Shown here one piece after another: positions 19,926 through 28,533 of a stretch of DNA of 64,000 nucleotides. The position numbers and the translations under genes were made by a program. Location: positions 372,001 to 436,000 of the forward strand of contig NZ_CP069791.1 in the NCBI RefSeq assembly GCF_016894265.1, written 5' to 3'. Position 1 is the first letter of the stretch. Every line of letters begins with the position of its first letter. Source of the stretch: Corynebacterium tuberculostearicum. GTDB lineage: Bacteria; Actinomycetota; Actinomycetes; Mycobacteriales; Mycobacteriaceae. The notes under the pieces were generated by a model. It saw nothing but the letters and a program-made list of their open reading frames with translations. It searched no databases and was not told the DNA's origin.

Positions 19926-21506
19926 CTAGTGGCGCTTGGCGCCTAGAACCATGCGGTCAATCTCCTCGAGCACCTCGTCCACAATGGCCGGGTTATAAGC
20001 CCGATCGCCGCGCATGCGTAGCAGCTCCTCCTGCGCCGCCGCCAAAGCGGTCCGGCGGGCCTCCAGAGCCACGTGGCGGGCCTGCCAGGCGCGCTGCTTG
20101 CGGGAATCATCGGAAACATCCTCGCCATCGCCCAGCCGGTCCTCGAACCACTGAATCACGTTGGCGGAAATTTCGGGGTCGACCTTTTCGGCGTCGGCAG
20201 TAATGTGGCCGTCCGGCCGGAAGTGTGACAGGGCCTCGATGCTGGCCGCACGCGCGCGGCTCACCACGGCGGCGCGCATTTTATCGCTGGCAATCTGGGA
20301 GGCCTCCGTGAGGTCGAGGCGCTCCATCAGCCACGGCAGCAGCAGGCCGGGTACCACCATCGTGACCAGGAGAACGGTCAGCGCAATGACCGCCAGTTCG
20401 TGGTGGAAGCTGAACACGCCGGCTGGGATGGACAAAACCAGTGCCAAGGTGACGAGGCCGCGCATGCCGGACCACGTCATCAGCAGCACCTCCTGCAGGC
20501 GCAGCGGCGCCACGCGCGGGCGGCCGCGGGAGACGTTGATGCGGTAATAGATGTACATCCACACCAAGCGAACGACGAAGGCCACAAGGGACAAGATGAC
20601 GCCCACCACCACGGAGTGCCATAGGTCCGAGCCCACCTCCCCGATAGCGGTATTGACCGTCAGGCCAATGAGTCCAAAGGCCACGCCGGTAAAGAGCAGC
20701 TCGATGGTCTCCCAGAAGGACTGGCCGGACAGGCGGTCTTCGGCCTGGATATCGGCACGGGAATTAAGCTCCACGGCCGCAATGACCACGGCGATAACGC
20801 CGGAGGCGCCGAGTTCCTCCGAGATGAGGTAGACCGCAAACGGCGTCACCCAGGTCAGTGCGTTGCGCGCGGTGACGTCGTGGACGTGGGTAATAAACAG
20901 CGCCACCAGCCGGCCGACGCCCCAGCCGAGGCCGCCCGCGACGAATGCGGAGTAGAAGAAGTTGAGCACGCCGCCGCCGAAGGAAAGCTCATCGCCTTGG
21001 GTTACGGCCGTCAAGGCTAGGTTGAAGGCGACGATGGAGGCGGCATCGTTAAACAGGCCCTCGGTCTGCAAGGTGGTGATGATGCGGCGTGGGATGCCTG
21101 CAGGATCGGCCACGGCGTCAACGGCGACGGGGTCCGGCGGGGCGATGGCCGCACCGATGAGGATGGCTGCGGCCAGGCTAATGCCCGGCAGGAAGGCGTA
21201 AGCCGTAGCGCCGACGGCCAGCGTGGTGGCGACCACCAAAAGCACGGACAGGCTCAAGATGGTCACCCATTGCTCACGGATAACACCCCACGAGGTGCGC
21301 CGGGCCAGCGCCCACAGCAGCGGCGGCAGAAAAATGGGCAGGATGAGCTCGGTTGGCGGCTCGAACTGGGGCAGGCCGGGCACGAAGACCGCGCAGGCGG
21401 TGATGATCGTCAGCAGGGCCGGCCACGGCAGCCCAATCTTGTCACCGATGGCGACGACGAACACGGTCAGCAGCATGAGCCCAATGAGCACCAGTAGAAC
21501 TTCCAT
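19926..21506 (-). CDS. CPA1-family Na+(K+)/H+ antiporter
   Basis: A 526-residue membrane protein with about twelve helices and a hydrophilic C-terminal tail of about 120 residues. It contains the CPA1 helix-5 type signature GAAIAPPDPVAVDAV and LQTEGLFNDAASIVAF, the ion-binding Asp region of NhaP-like exchangers. It would export Na+ or K+ in exchange for protons for pH and salt balance. TAAAAT stands 8 bases before the ATG. The tail is rich in Arg and Glu and probably regulatory. Confidence 0.88.
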   Translation of the reverse strand: MEVLLVLIGLMLLTVFVVAIGDKIGLPWPALLTIITACAVFVPGLPQFEPPTELILPIFLPPLLWALARRTSWGVIREQWVTILSLSVLLVVATTLAVGATAYAFLPGISLAAAILIGAAIAPPDPVAVDAVADPAGIPRRIITTLQTEGLFNDAASIVAFNLALTAVTQGDELSFGGGVLNFFYSAFVAGGLGWGVGRLVALFITHVHDVTARNALTWVTPFAVYLISEELGASGVIAVVIAAVELNSRADIQAEDRLSGQSFWETIELLFTGVAFGLIGLTVNTAIGEVGSDLWHSVVVGVILSLVAFVVRLVWMYIYYRINVSRGRPRVAPLRLQEVLLMTWSGMRGLVTLALVLSIPAGVFSFHHELAVIALTVLLVTMVVPGLLLPWLMERLDLTEASQIASDKMRAAVVSRARAASIEALSHFRPDGHITADAEKVDPEISANVIQWFEDRLGDGEDVSDDSRKQRAWQARHVALEARRTALAAAQEELLRMRGDRAYNPAIVDEVLEEIDRMVLGAKRH

Positions 21507-21517
21507 GGGCTCAGATT

Positions 21518-22411
21518 TTACCCGCGCCAGATATAAGGCTCAGGGCTGAGTCGATCGGGCGCGAATTGCGCGAGCAGCTCCGCGGCACTGTGAGCTTCGT
21601 ACCCCAGCGAGGCCGCCAGCTGCTTGACGACGTCCCCCTCCTCCCCCATCTCCCGCAGCGTCACCGCGCCATCGCGCTTGGCCAGGCGCTCGCCGGATTC
21701 ATTGAGTACGAGCGGGACATGGATATACTCCGGCGGTTCGATGCCAAGCAGCGAGGCGAGGTAGGCCTGCCGCGGCGCGGAGGAGAGCAGGTCATCGCCG
21801 CGGACCACTTGGTCGATGTCTTGGTAGGCATCGTCGACGACGACGGCCAAGTTATAGGCCCATCCAGCATCCTGGCCGCCGCGGCGCAGGATAAAGTCGT
21901 CCACGTCGCCCGTATAGGTGCCGTGGAGGGCGTCGTGGATGGTGAATGTGGGGACGTCGGCAAGCAGGCGAAGAGCAGGCTGGCGATTCTGGGCCGCAAG
22001 CTCGGCGCGCTTGGCCGCGCGCTGGTCTTCGGTGAGGTTGCGGCAGGTGCCCGGGTACTGGCCGGGAATGGCGTGCGGGGCGCGGGAGGCCTCACGGATA
22101 TCCTTGCGGGAGCAATAGCACTCGTAGGTCGGCAGCTGGGACAGGGCCTGCTCATAGGCGGCGTCGCGGTCGTGCTGGTAGATGACCTCGCCGTCCCAGT
22201 CCAGCCCGAGCGCGCGCAGGTCCGCAAGCTGGCGCTCGGCCGACTCCTGGGAGGAGCGCTGCTTATCGATGTCCTCCACGCGCACCACAAAGCGCCTGCC
22301 CGTCGACCGGGCGAAAAGCCACGCCAGAAGCGCCGTGCGGAGGTTGCCAAAGTGCAGATCGCCAGAGGGGCTGGGCGCGTAGCGGCCGGCGCCGGTGGTC
22401 GCGGAATTCAT
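21518..22411 (-). CDS. gluQ: Glutamyl-queuosine tRNA(Asp) synthetase
   Basis: A 297-residue truncated GluRS-like enzyme that attaches glutamate to the queuosine base of tRNA-Asp. It keeps the class I HIGH-type motif ([12 protein letters not shown]), a KMSKS-like LAKRDGA, and the Cys pair YECYCSRKD with GTCRN for zinc, but lacks an anticodon-binding domain, as expected. The ATG at 22411 is preferred to a GTG two codons upstream; TAGACT lies 6 bases before it. It is divergent from a queuosine-precursor transporter 24 bases away, and tgt is next, which supports the role. Confidence 0.92.
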   Translation of the reverse strand: MNSATTGAGRYAPSPSGDLHFGNLRTALLAWLFARSTGRRFVVRVEDIDKQRSSQESAERQLADLRALGLDWDGEVIYQHDRDAAYEQALSQLPTYECYCSRKDIREASRAPHAIPGQYPGTCRNLTEDQRAAKRAELAAQNRQPALRLLADVPTFTIHDALHGTYTGDVDDFILRRGGQDAGWAYNLAVVVDDAYQDIDQVVRGDDLLSSAPRQAYLASLLGIEPPEYIHVPLVLNESGERLAKRDGAVTLREMGEEGDVVKQLAASLGYEAHSAAELLAQFAPDRLSPEPYIWRG

Positions 22412-22435
22412 GCCCACAGTCTACGGGCTGGCACA

Positions 22436-23119
22436 ATGGCGGGCATGGAAAAATCGAACGGCGCTGAGGTGCGCTTCATTCCCGTCCGCTCCACCCTCTA
22501 CCCCTGGCTGGTCACCGTGTTTGTGGTGACCTTCCTGATTTCTAATATCAACGCCACCAAGGGCGTCCAGCTCGGCCCGCTGGTTACCGACGGCGCCTTC
22601 TTCCTCTTCCCGCTGGCCTATATTGTCGGCGATGTGCTCTCCGAGTGCTATGGCTTCAAGTCCACCCGGCGCGCGGTCTACATCGGCTTCGCGATGGCAA
22701 TTCTGGCGGCCGTGTGCTTCTATATCGCCATCTGGCTGCCGGCAGCCGATTTCTACGAGGGCCAAGAGGCCTTCGCCGCCACGCTCGGCCTGATGCCGCA
22801 GATCCTGGCAGCTTCGCTGGCCGGCTACCTGGTGGGCCAGCTGCTGAATGCCTGGACGCTGACCGCCATGAAGAAGCGGTCCGGCGAAAAGGGCCTCTTC
22901 GCGCGCCTTATCGCCTCCACCGTGGTGGGCGAGTTCGGCGATACGCTACTCTTTTGCGCCATCGCCGCGCCGGTTATCGGCGTAGACACCGTGGGCGGGT
23001 TCATCAATTACGTCGTCGTGGGCTTCGTGTGGAAGACCCTGATGGAGGCCGTCATGCTGCCGGTGACGGCCGCGGTCATTAAGTGGGTGAAGAAGCGCGA
23101 GGACTACTTGCCGGCGTAG
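22436..23119 (+). CDS. yhhQ: Queuosine precursor transporter (YhhQ/DUF165 family)
   Basis: About 227 residues with six or seven membrane helices. It contains the family hallmark ISNINATKGV and YIVGDVLSECYGFKSTRRAV, plus STVVGEFGDTLLF. Members import queuine or preQ0/preQ1. The gene sits between gluQ and tgt, and no de novo queuosine genes (queC, D, E, A) are visible, so the cell is probably a salvager. Its last 16 bases overlap the convergent end of tgt. ATG at 22436 or 22445 could be used. Confidence 0.88.
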   Translation: MAGMEKSNGAEVRFIPVRSTLYPWLVTVFVVTFLISNINATKGVQLGPLVTDGAFFLFPLAYIVGDVLSECYGFKSTRRAVYIGFAMAILAAVCFYIAIWLPAADFYEGQEAFAATLGLMPQILAASLAGYLVGQLLNAWTLTAMKKRSGEKGLFARLIASTVVGEFGDTLLFCAIAAPVIGVDTVGGFINYVVVGFVWKTLMEAVMLPVTAAVIKWVKKREDYLPA

Positions 23120-24348
23120 TAGCGGCCGAGGAATTCATCGCGGTAGGCCTCGTAGTAGCCGCCGTCGATGGCGGCGCGGATATTATCCACCAAGCGAATC
23201 ATGAACTCCACATTGTGGATGGTGCACAGCGTGCCGGCGAGGAATTCCTTCGCCTTGAGCAGGTGGTGCAGGTAGGCGCGAGAGTAATTCTCGGATACGT
23301 AGCCGCCGAATTCCTCGTCCACGCCGGCAAAATCCCGCTTGAAGCGCGCATTGGTAAGGTTCATGCGGCCGTCAAGGGTGTAGACGCCGCCGCGGCGCGC
23401 CAAGCGGGTGGGCGCCACACAGTCGAAGGTATCGGCGCCGGCCTCGACGGCGGTGAAGATATCGTCCGGCTCGGAGATGCCGAGCAGGTGGCGCGGCTTG
23501 TCCTCGGGTAGCTCATCGCAGACCCAGCCGACGATGGTGCCCAGGTTTTCCTTTTCCAGCGCGCCGCCGATGCCGAAGCCGCCGAAGCCGCGCTTGCCGT
23601 CCTCGCGGGCGGCGCGGTCGAGGTCGAGCAGGCCGCGGGTGGCTTGGCGGCGCAGATCCTCGTACTGCGCGCCTTGAACAACGCCCCACAGCGACTGCTT
23701 CGGGCGGTGGGCGCGCTCGCGGGTGAGGCGGTCGTGCTCGTCCAGGCAGCGCTTGGCCCAGCGGTGCGTGCGCGCGACGGATTCTTCCTGGTAGGTGCGC
23801 GTATCAACCAGCGTGGTCAGCTCGTCGAAGGCAAACATGATGTCTGCGCCCAGCCCGTGCTGGATCTGCATGGACTTCTCGGGGGTAAAGCGGTGCTTGG
23901 AGCCGTCGATGACGGATTTAAAATCCACGCCGTCCTCGTCCACCTGCGCCATGCGTTCCTTCTTGGCGGCGCGGATGTCCTTATCGCTGAGATCCGCAAT
24001 ATCCATCGCAAGGACCTTTTTGAACCCCACGCCCAGGGACATGACCTGGAATCCGCCGGAATCGGTGTAGGTCGGGCCGTGCCAGTTTTCAAACTTGGCC
24101 ACGCCGCCGGCCTCGTCCACGATGTCGTGGCCCGGCTGCAGGTAGAGGTGATACGCATTCGACAAGATGGCCTGCGCACCGGTGGCGCGAATCTGCTCCG
24201 GGGTCAGCGTCTTGACCGTGGCTTTGGTGGCCACTGGGATGAAGGCCGGGGTCTTAATATCACCGTGCGGGGTGTGGATGACACCGCTGCGGCCGTGCTT
24301 GCCGGGGCCTTCAGGCAGGCGCTTGCCGACGTCGAAACTCAAGTCCAT
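23104..24348 (-). CDS. tgt: tRNA-guanine transglycosylase, divergent type without zinc cysteines
   Basis: A 414-residue TIM-barrel enzyme that swaps G34 of GUN tRNAs for a queuosine precursor. Catalytic residues are present: Asp96 in YTDSGGFQ and nucleophile Asp309 in TFDCVAPTR. However, the CxCxxC zinc motif before NYSRAYLHHL is replaced (EEFGGYVSENYSRAYL, about 346-360); only His378 of the site remains. The substrate-pocket GGLAVGE of E. coli Tgt reads GGALEKE (261-267), and the DEC motif reads DEL (175-177). A changed base specificity is likely. It follows the MMPL gene by two bases and overlaps the transporter gene. Confidence 0.88.
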   Translation of the reverse strand: MDLSFDVGKRLPEGPGKHGRSGVIHTPHGDIKTPAFIPVATKATVKTLTPEQIRATGAQAILSNAYHLYLQPGHDIVDEAGGVAKFENWHGPTYTDSGGFQVMSLGVGFKKVLAMDIADLSDKDIRAAKKERMAQVDEDGVDFKSVIDGSKHRFTPEKSMQIQHGLGADIMFAFDELTTLVDTRTYQEESVARTHRWAKRCLDEHDRLTRERAHRPKQSLWGVVQGAQYEDLRRQATRGLLDLDRAAREDGKRGFGGFGIGGALEKENLGTIVGWVCDELPEDKPRHLLGISEPDDIFTAVEAGADTFDCVAPTRLARRGGVYTLDGRMNLTNARFKRDFAGVDEEFGGYVSENYSRAYLHHLLKAKEFLAGTLCTIHNVEFMIRLVDNIRAAIDGGYYEAYRDEFLGRYYAGK

Positions 24349-24350
24349 CT

Positions 24351-26924
24351 TTACTCTTCTTCCTTGTCTGCAGGGCTAGGGGTTGGGGCCGGGGCGGCGT
24401 GTTTAGCTTCCCATTCTTCTTCCAAGGCGGTGCCTTCGATATCCAGGGTGGGCAGAATCTTCGCCAACCACTTCGGCATCCACCACGTCGCGCGGCCCAT
24501 GAGGAACATGGTGGCAGGGACGAGGGTCATGCGGATAAAGAAGGCGTCGAAAAGCACGCCGGCGGCTAGGGCAAAGCCGAAGATCTGGATGAAGGGCAGC
24601 GGCTGATTAATAAAGGCCACGAAGACCGAAATCATAATAATTGCCGCGGCCGTCACCACGCGGGCGCCCTGGGTAAAGCCGGTGATGGTGGCCTCGTCGA
24701 CGGCGTTATATCGCCCGCCGGTGCCCTCCGGGTGGCGAGAAATGTGCTCGCGCATGCGGGTGACGAGGAAGACCTGGTAATCCATCGCAAGGCCGAAGGT
24801 CACGCCGATGAGGAAGATGGGCATGAAGGAAATCAGCGGGCCCGGCGCGGGAACCAGGTTCCACAGGCCTTCCTGCCAGACCAGAACGGTCAGGCCGAAG
24901 GCGCCGCCGACGGACAGCAGGAAGCCCAGGCCGGCAACCAGCGGCACCAGGATGGAGCGGAAGACCAACAGCAGCAGCACGATGGCCAGGCCCACGACGA
25001 TGGCCAGGTACGGCGCCATGGCTTCCTCGAGGCGCTCGGTGATATCGAGCTGCACGGCGGTCAGGCCGGTCAAGCCGATGTCGGTACCGGTGGCGTCTTC
25101 AATCTCGCTGGTGGCCGAGCGCAGCGCGTGCGCAAGGTTGACCGTCGCGGCGTCCGTCGGCGCGGTTTCTGGGCTGACCATGATCTGCGCGGCGCGCTGG
25201 TCCTGGCTCAGGCCGACGATCTGCGCGTGCTTCACGCCGCCCAGCCCCTTGAGCTGGTCCGCGGTGTACAGGAAGGACGCGAGCGCGGCCTTATCCTCCG
25301 GCGAGGAATTGTCCGCAGCGTCTGCGGAGGTGTCTACTACCTCGGCGGCCGGGGCGATTTCCGGCTCGGCTGCGGGCTGGTCCTGTTGCGGCTGCTCAGG
25401 CATCTCCTCTTCAGGGGCAGCATTCTCGGCTGCGTCCTGCTCCGGCGCAGGAGCGGGGGCTGGTTCGGGCCGGGATTGGGCGTCGACAAGCGGGGCGAGG
25501 GCGCCGGCATCCGCGTTGACCGTGTGGGCATCGACCACGGCGAGGAAGGGGCCATTGACGCCGGGGCCGAAGCCCTCGGACATGATGTCGGCGGCCTTGC
25601 GCTGGGTGGTATCGGGATTGGAGGTGGTATCGGCCGGAAGGGCGAGCTCCATGTGGAGCACCGGCGCGGTCATCGCGCCCAAGGAGAGCACAACCAGCGC
25701 CATGGCCAGGCCGGGGACCTTCTGAACCAGGCGCACCCAGCGGTTGCCCATGGTAGGCCCGCGGCGGCGCTTGCCCTTGCGGGTCGGGTTGCCGGCCACG
25801 CCGGGGATGCGGCCATTGAAGGCCTTATCGCCCAGCACGCCCAGCATCGCGGGGATGAGCGTCAGCGAGACCAATACGGCGATGGCCACGGTGCCGGCGG
25901 CGGCCAAGCCCATCGCCGTCAGGAAGCCGATGCGCGCAATGAGGAGCGCGAAGAGCGCGGTAAAGACCGTCGCGCCGGCAAAGACCACGGAGGAGCCGGC
26001 GGTTCCCACCGCCATGCCTGCGGCATCGGGCCCGTCCATGCGGCGGCGCTCGGCGCGGTAACGCGACAGGATGAACAACGCATAGTCGATGCCCACGGCA
26101 AGGCCAATCATGATGGCCAGAACCGGGGTCATATTATTGAGCTCAATCCAGTGGGTGGCAATGAACATGCCCAGGGCGCCGAGCCCCACGCCGATAACGG
26201 CGGACACCAAAGGCATGCCCGAGGCCACCAGGGAGCCGAAGGTAAAGATGAGCACGATAAAGGCAACGCCGAGGCCGATGATCTCAGAGGTGGAATTGAC
26301 CGCAATTTCATCGCCGAAGCCGGCACCATTGCCCTCTACCGTGAGGCCGCGGTCGCGGGCGATGTTCATCGCCTCGGTGACGGTGTCTTTATCTTCTTGC
26401 TCCACGCTATAGGGCGACTCGGCGTCGAAATTAAAGGTGGTATAGGCAATGGTCTCGTCATCATTGACCATGGCGAGGTTGTCCGCGTCCGCGCGGGCGG
26501 ATGCTTCCGGCAATCCCATATCCGTGAACTGGTGGATGACCTGATCCTGCAATCGCGGCGAGACCTCAAGCGGGTTGCCAAAGCGCGTGGTATCGCCCAT
26601 CTCTAGGTTGTCCTCGAGGTAGGAGATGGTGGCGTCGATAGCCTCGCGGTTGGCGGGATCAGAAAGCTTCTGGCCGTCTGGGGCCTTGAAGACCACGTTG
26701 ACCGAGGGCGAGTTGGCAGGGTTGCCGCCCTCTGGGAAGAGGTCCATGGTCTTGTAGGTGGCGTCGATGGACGGGGTTCCCTTGATGGAGAACTCGCTCG
26801 TCATCGGTTTCATCAGCAAGGCGGCGGCACCGCCGACGGCGGCGAGCAGCAGCAGCCATGCCACGATGACCTTCCACTTATGGAGGAAAGACCAGCGCCC
26901 AAGACGATAAAGCAGTTTAGCCAC
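24351..26924 (-). CDS. MMPL-family RND transporter
   Basis: An 857-residue membrane protein with two MMPL domains: N-terminal helix, a large extracytoplasmic loop, a block of helices with GLAVGIDYALFILSRYR, a second loop, and another block with GLAMDYQVFLVTRMRE. The conserved GxxxDY motifs are the proton-relay sites of this family, which exports lipids such as trehalose mycolates. The second loop has an unusual Pro/Glu/Ala-rich insert (about 470-540). The start is GTG. tgt begins two bases after its stop, so the two are co-transcribed. The substrate is unknown; it is not clearly CmpL1/MmpL3. Confidence 0.85.
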   Translation of the reverse strand: MAKLLYRLGRWSFLHKWKVIVAWLLLLAAVGGAAALLMKPMTSEFSIKGTPSIDATYKTMDLFPEGGNPANSPSVNVVFKAPDGQKLSDPANREAIDATISYLEDNLEMGDTTRFGNPLEVSPRLQDQVIHQFTDMGLPEASARADADNLAMVNDDETIAYTTFNFDAESPYSVEQEDKDTVTEAMNIARDRGLTVEGNGAGFGDEIAVNSTSEIIGLGVAFIVLIFTFGSLVASGMPLVSAVIGVGLGALGMFIATHWIELNNMTPVLAIMIGLAVGIDYALFILSRYRAERRRMDGPDAAGMAVGTAGSSVVFAGATVFTALFALLIARIGFLTAMGLAAAGTVAIAVLVSLTLIPAMLGVLGDKAFNGRIPGVAGNPTRKGKRRRGPTMGNRWVRLVQKVPGLAMALVVLSLGAMTAPVLHMELALPADTTSNPDTTQRKAADIMSEGFGPGVNGPFLAVVDAHTVNADAGALAPLVDAQSRPEPAPAPAPEQDAAENAAPEEEMPEQPQQDQPAAEPEIAPAAEVVDTSADAADNSSPEDKAALASFLYTADQLKGLGGVKHAQIVGLSQDQRAAQIMVSPETAPTDAATVNLAHALRSATSEIEDATGTDIGLTGLTAVQLDITERLEEAMAPYLAIVVGLAIVLLLLVFRSILVPLVAGLGFLLSVGGAFGLTVLVWQEGLWNLVPAPGPLISFMPIFLIGVTFGLAMDYQVFLVTRMREHISRHPEGTGGRYNAVDEATITGFTQGARVVTAAAIIMISVFVAFINQPLPFIQIFGFALAAGVLFDAFFIRMTLVPATMFLMGRATWWMPKWLAKILPTLDIEGTALEEEWEAKHAAPAPTPSPADKEEE

Positions 26925-27083
26925 GGGTAGATGTACCTTTGCATTCGCGTGGGGGACGGGTTGAACTTTGCCCTAGTGTAGTGGCCATCCCCTCTAATCC
27001 CCTATCGCGAAGCCACCTGCGTCCCAGTTTTCACAGCTGGCGGCCAGCCAGCCGGATTCCCCGCGCCTCCCGGAAAATTGGGC

Positions 27084-27120
27084 AAAAGAAAATCCCGACC
27101 TGCGCAAACAGGCCGGGATC
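27084..27120 (-). terminator. Terminator of tRNA-Ser(CGA)
   Basis: On the minus strand GATCCCGGCCTG pairs with CAGGTCGGGATTTTCTTTT, a strong stem with one G-T pair followed by a T-rich tract, 7 bases after the tRNA. Confidence 0.8.
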
Positions 27121-27126
27121 CCGGTG

Positions 27127-27214
27127 CGGTGGCGGCGGGATTTGAACCCGCGGTTGGGGGTTACCCAACAATCGCTTTCGAGGCGATCACCTTCGGCCGC
27201 TCGGACACGCCACC
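27127..27214 (-). tRNA. tRNA-Ser(CGA)
   Basis: Acceptor GGTGGCG with matching 3' arm CGCCACC, an anticodon stem ATCGC/GCGAT around CTCGAAA giving CGA (reads UCG), a long variable arm and GTTCAAATC T-loop. CCA is not encoded. Confidence 0.95.
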
Positions 27215-27305
27215 GCGTTCCAGATTACGGGAGTGGGCCCGAGCGACAAAATCGCTGCGCCGGCGGGGTGCCAGCGCAGCGAGATGTGGAAACGAGGAAC
27301 GAGGA

Positions 27306-27506
27306 TTAGTCGTCCTTCAGGCCGCCGATAACCTCGTTGGCCTTGTCCTTAACGCCTTCAGCGGCGTCAGACAGCTTGTCCTTAGCCTCGGAGGTGACCT
27401 GGTCGGCCTTGCCCTCGTTAGCTACGTCCTCGTTGCCGGTAGCGTCGCCGTAGGCTTCCTTTGCCTTGCCTACGAGGCCATCCTTCTTGTTTTCCAAATC
27501 GCCCAT
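27306..27506 (-). CDS. CsbD-family stress protein
   Basis: A 66-residue hydrophilic protein, MGDLENKKDGLVGKAKEAYG at the start, with the Lys/Ala/Gly/Asp-rich repeats of the CsbD family. These small proteins are induced by general stress in several bacteria; their molecular role is unknown. A clear AAAGGAG site lies 5 bases before the ATG. Confidence 0.88.
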   Translation of the reverse strand: MGDLENKKDGLVGKAKEAYGDATGNEDVANEGKADQVTSEAKDKLSDAAEGVKDKANEVIGGLKDD

Positions 27507-27557
27507 AATCACTCCTTTGAGTAGACGGTTGTTGTATAACGCCCAGTGTACGCGCGT

Positions 27558-28028
27558 TTAGCGCAGGCCGTCGAAGAAGTTTCGGAGCAACCCAGCGCAT
27601 TCACCTTCGAGGACGCCGCCGCGGACCTGCGGGGTAAAGGGGGCGGTGGGGGCACGCAGGACATCGATAAGCGAGCCGCACGCGCCCGTCTTGGGTTCAA
27701 AGGCGCCGAAGACGACGGAAGACACCCGCGCGGCCTGCAACGCACCGGCACACATGGCGCAAGGTTCCAGGGTGACAACGAGTTCGCAGCCAGAAAGCCG
27801 CCAGCCATCGCCGTGCACGCGGACGGCCTGGCGAATGGCCTCGACCTCGGCGTGGGCGGTGGGGTCCGCCAGCTCTTCGCGGCGGTTGACGCCGGTGGCA
27901 AGTTCGGTTCCGGCGGCGTCGTAAAGCACCGCACCCACGGGGACGTCGCCGGCCGGCGTACGCTTGGCGACGTCGAGGGCGCGGCGCATCCGAGCCTCAG
28001 CGCGCAGCAAGGGCTCAGGCGTTATCAA
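27558..28028 (-). CDS. tadA: tRNA-specific adenosine deaminase TadA
   Basis: Converts A34 to inosine in tRNA-Arg(ACG), a gene that is itself present at 32.4 kb. The product has the zinc/catalytic HAE motif (PTAHAEVEAI) and PCAMC (TLEPCAMCAGAL), with the DVPVGAVLYD strand before them. The beginning is uncertain: a TTG at 28028 gives about 156 residues and overlaps the preceding gene by 14 bases; a second TTG six codons later and the ATG before RRALDVA are alternatives. The first is chosen because TadA needs sequence before RRALD. Overlap with its partner gene indicates coupled translation. Confidence 0.9.
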   Translation of the reverse strand: MITPEPLLRAEARMRRALDVAKRTPAGDVPVGAVLYDAAGTELATGVNRREELADPTAHAEVEAIRQAVRVHGDGWRLSGCELVVTLEPCAMCAGALQAARVSSVVFGAFEPKTGACGSLIDVLRAPTAPFTPQVRGGVLEGECAGLLRNFFDGLR

Positions 28029-28494
28029 TGACGTCTTCCAACTCATCGCCAAAGCCGAGCTCGCCGGCGATGCGCAGCAACATATCGGAAGGCCAGTCAT
28101 CGTCGTTGTCGATGATGTAGCCCACCTGGTCCTCGGATAGGCCAAGGTCGGCGAAGATATCGAAATCGCCCTCGCCATAAGGATCGGCCTCTTCGGGGTC
28201 CACATCCGGGATTTCATGATCGTTGATATCCATGAAATCGGCGGCAAAGTCATCGTCCACGCCATAGGTGGCATCCGAGATGAGCATCTTCACCCCGCCC
28301 GGCACCGGGCGCACGGCAATAAAATAGGCGTCCTCCACGCACAGCAGCGCGAACGCAGCGCCCTCGGAACGCAGGCTGCGCACCGCATTGATGGAGGTCT
28401 GCGGATCCTCAAAATCATCGTTGAAGCTGCGCACCAGCCATTGGCCCGCGTTGCGGGCGACGGTTACTGCGAAGGAGTAATTTTCGTTGCTCAT
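28015..28494 (-). CDS. tRNA adenosine deaminase-associated protein
   Basis: A 159-residue acidic protein of the actinobacterial family found next to tadA. It starts MSNENYSFAVTVARNAGQWL and its second half is very rich in Asp and Glu (DDDFAADFMDINDHEIPDVD). The family name rests on gene neighbourhood, and the biochemical role is unknown. TAATCT lies 8 bases before the ATG. It overlaps tadA by 14 bases, so the two form an operon. Confidence 0.85.
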   Translation of the reverse strand: MSNENYSFAVTVARNAGQWLVRSFNDDFEDPQTSINAVRSLRSEGAAFALLCVEDAYFIAVRPVPGGVKMLISDATYGVDDDFAADFMDINDHEIPDVDPEEADPYGEGDFDIFADLGLSEDQVGYIIDNDDDWPSDMLLRIAGELGFGDELEDVIDNA

Positions 28495-28533
28495 ACCTCG
28501 TGAGATTAGTCGTGTTGTGCCACAATTGTCATC

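Noticed and set aside
24732..26606. Long plus-strand open frame opposite the MMPL gene
   Set aside because: Antisense to a recognisable transporter; residue make-up is typical of a shadow frame and no start signal is seen.
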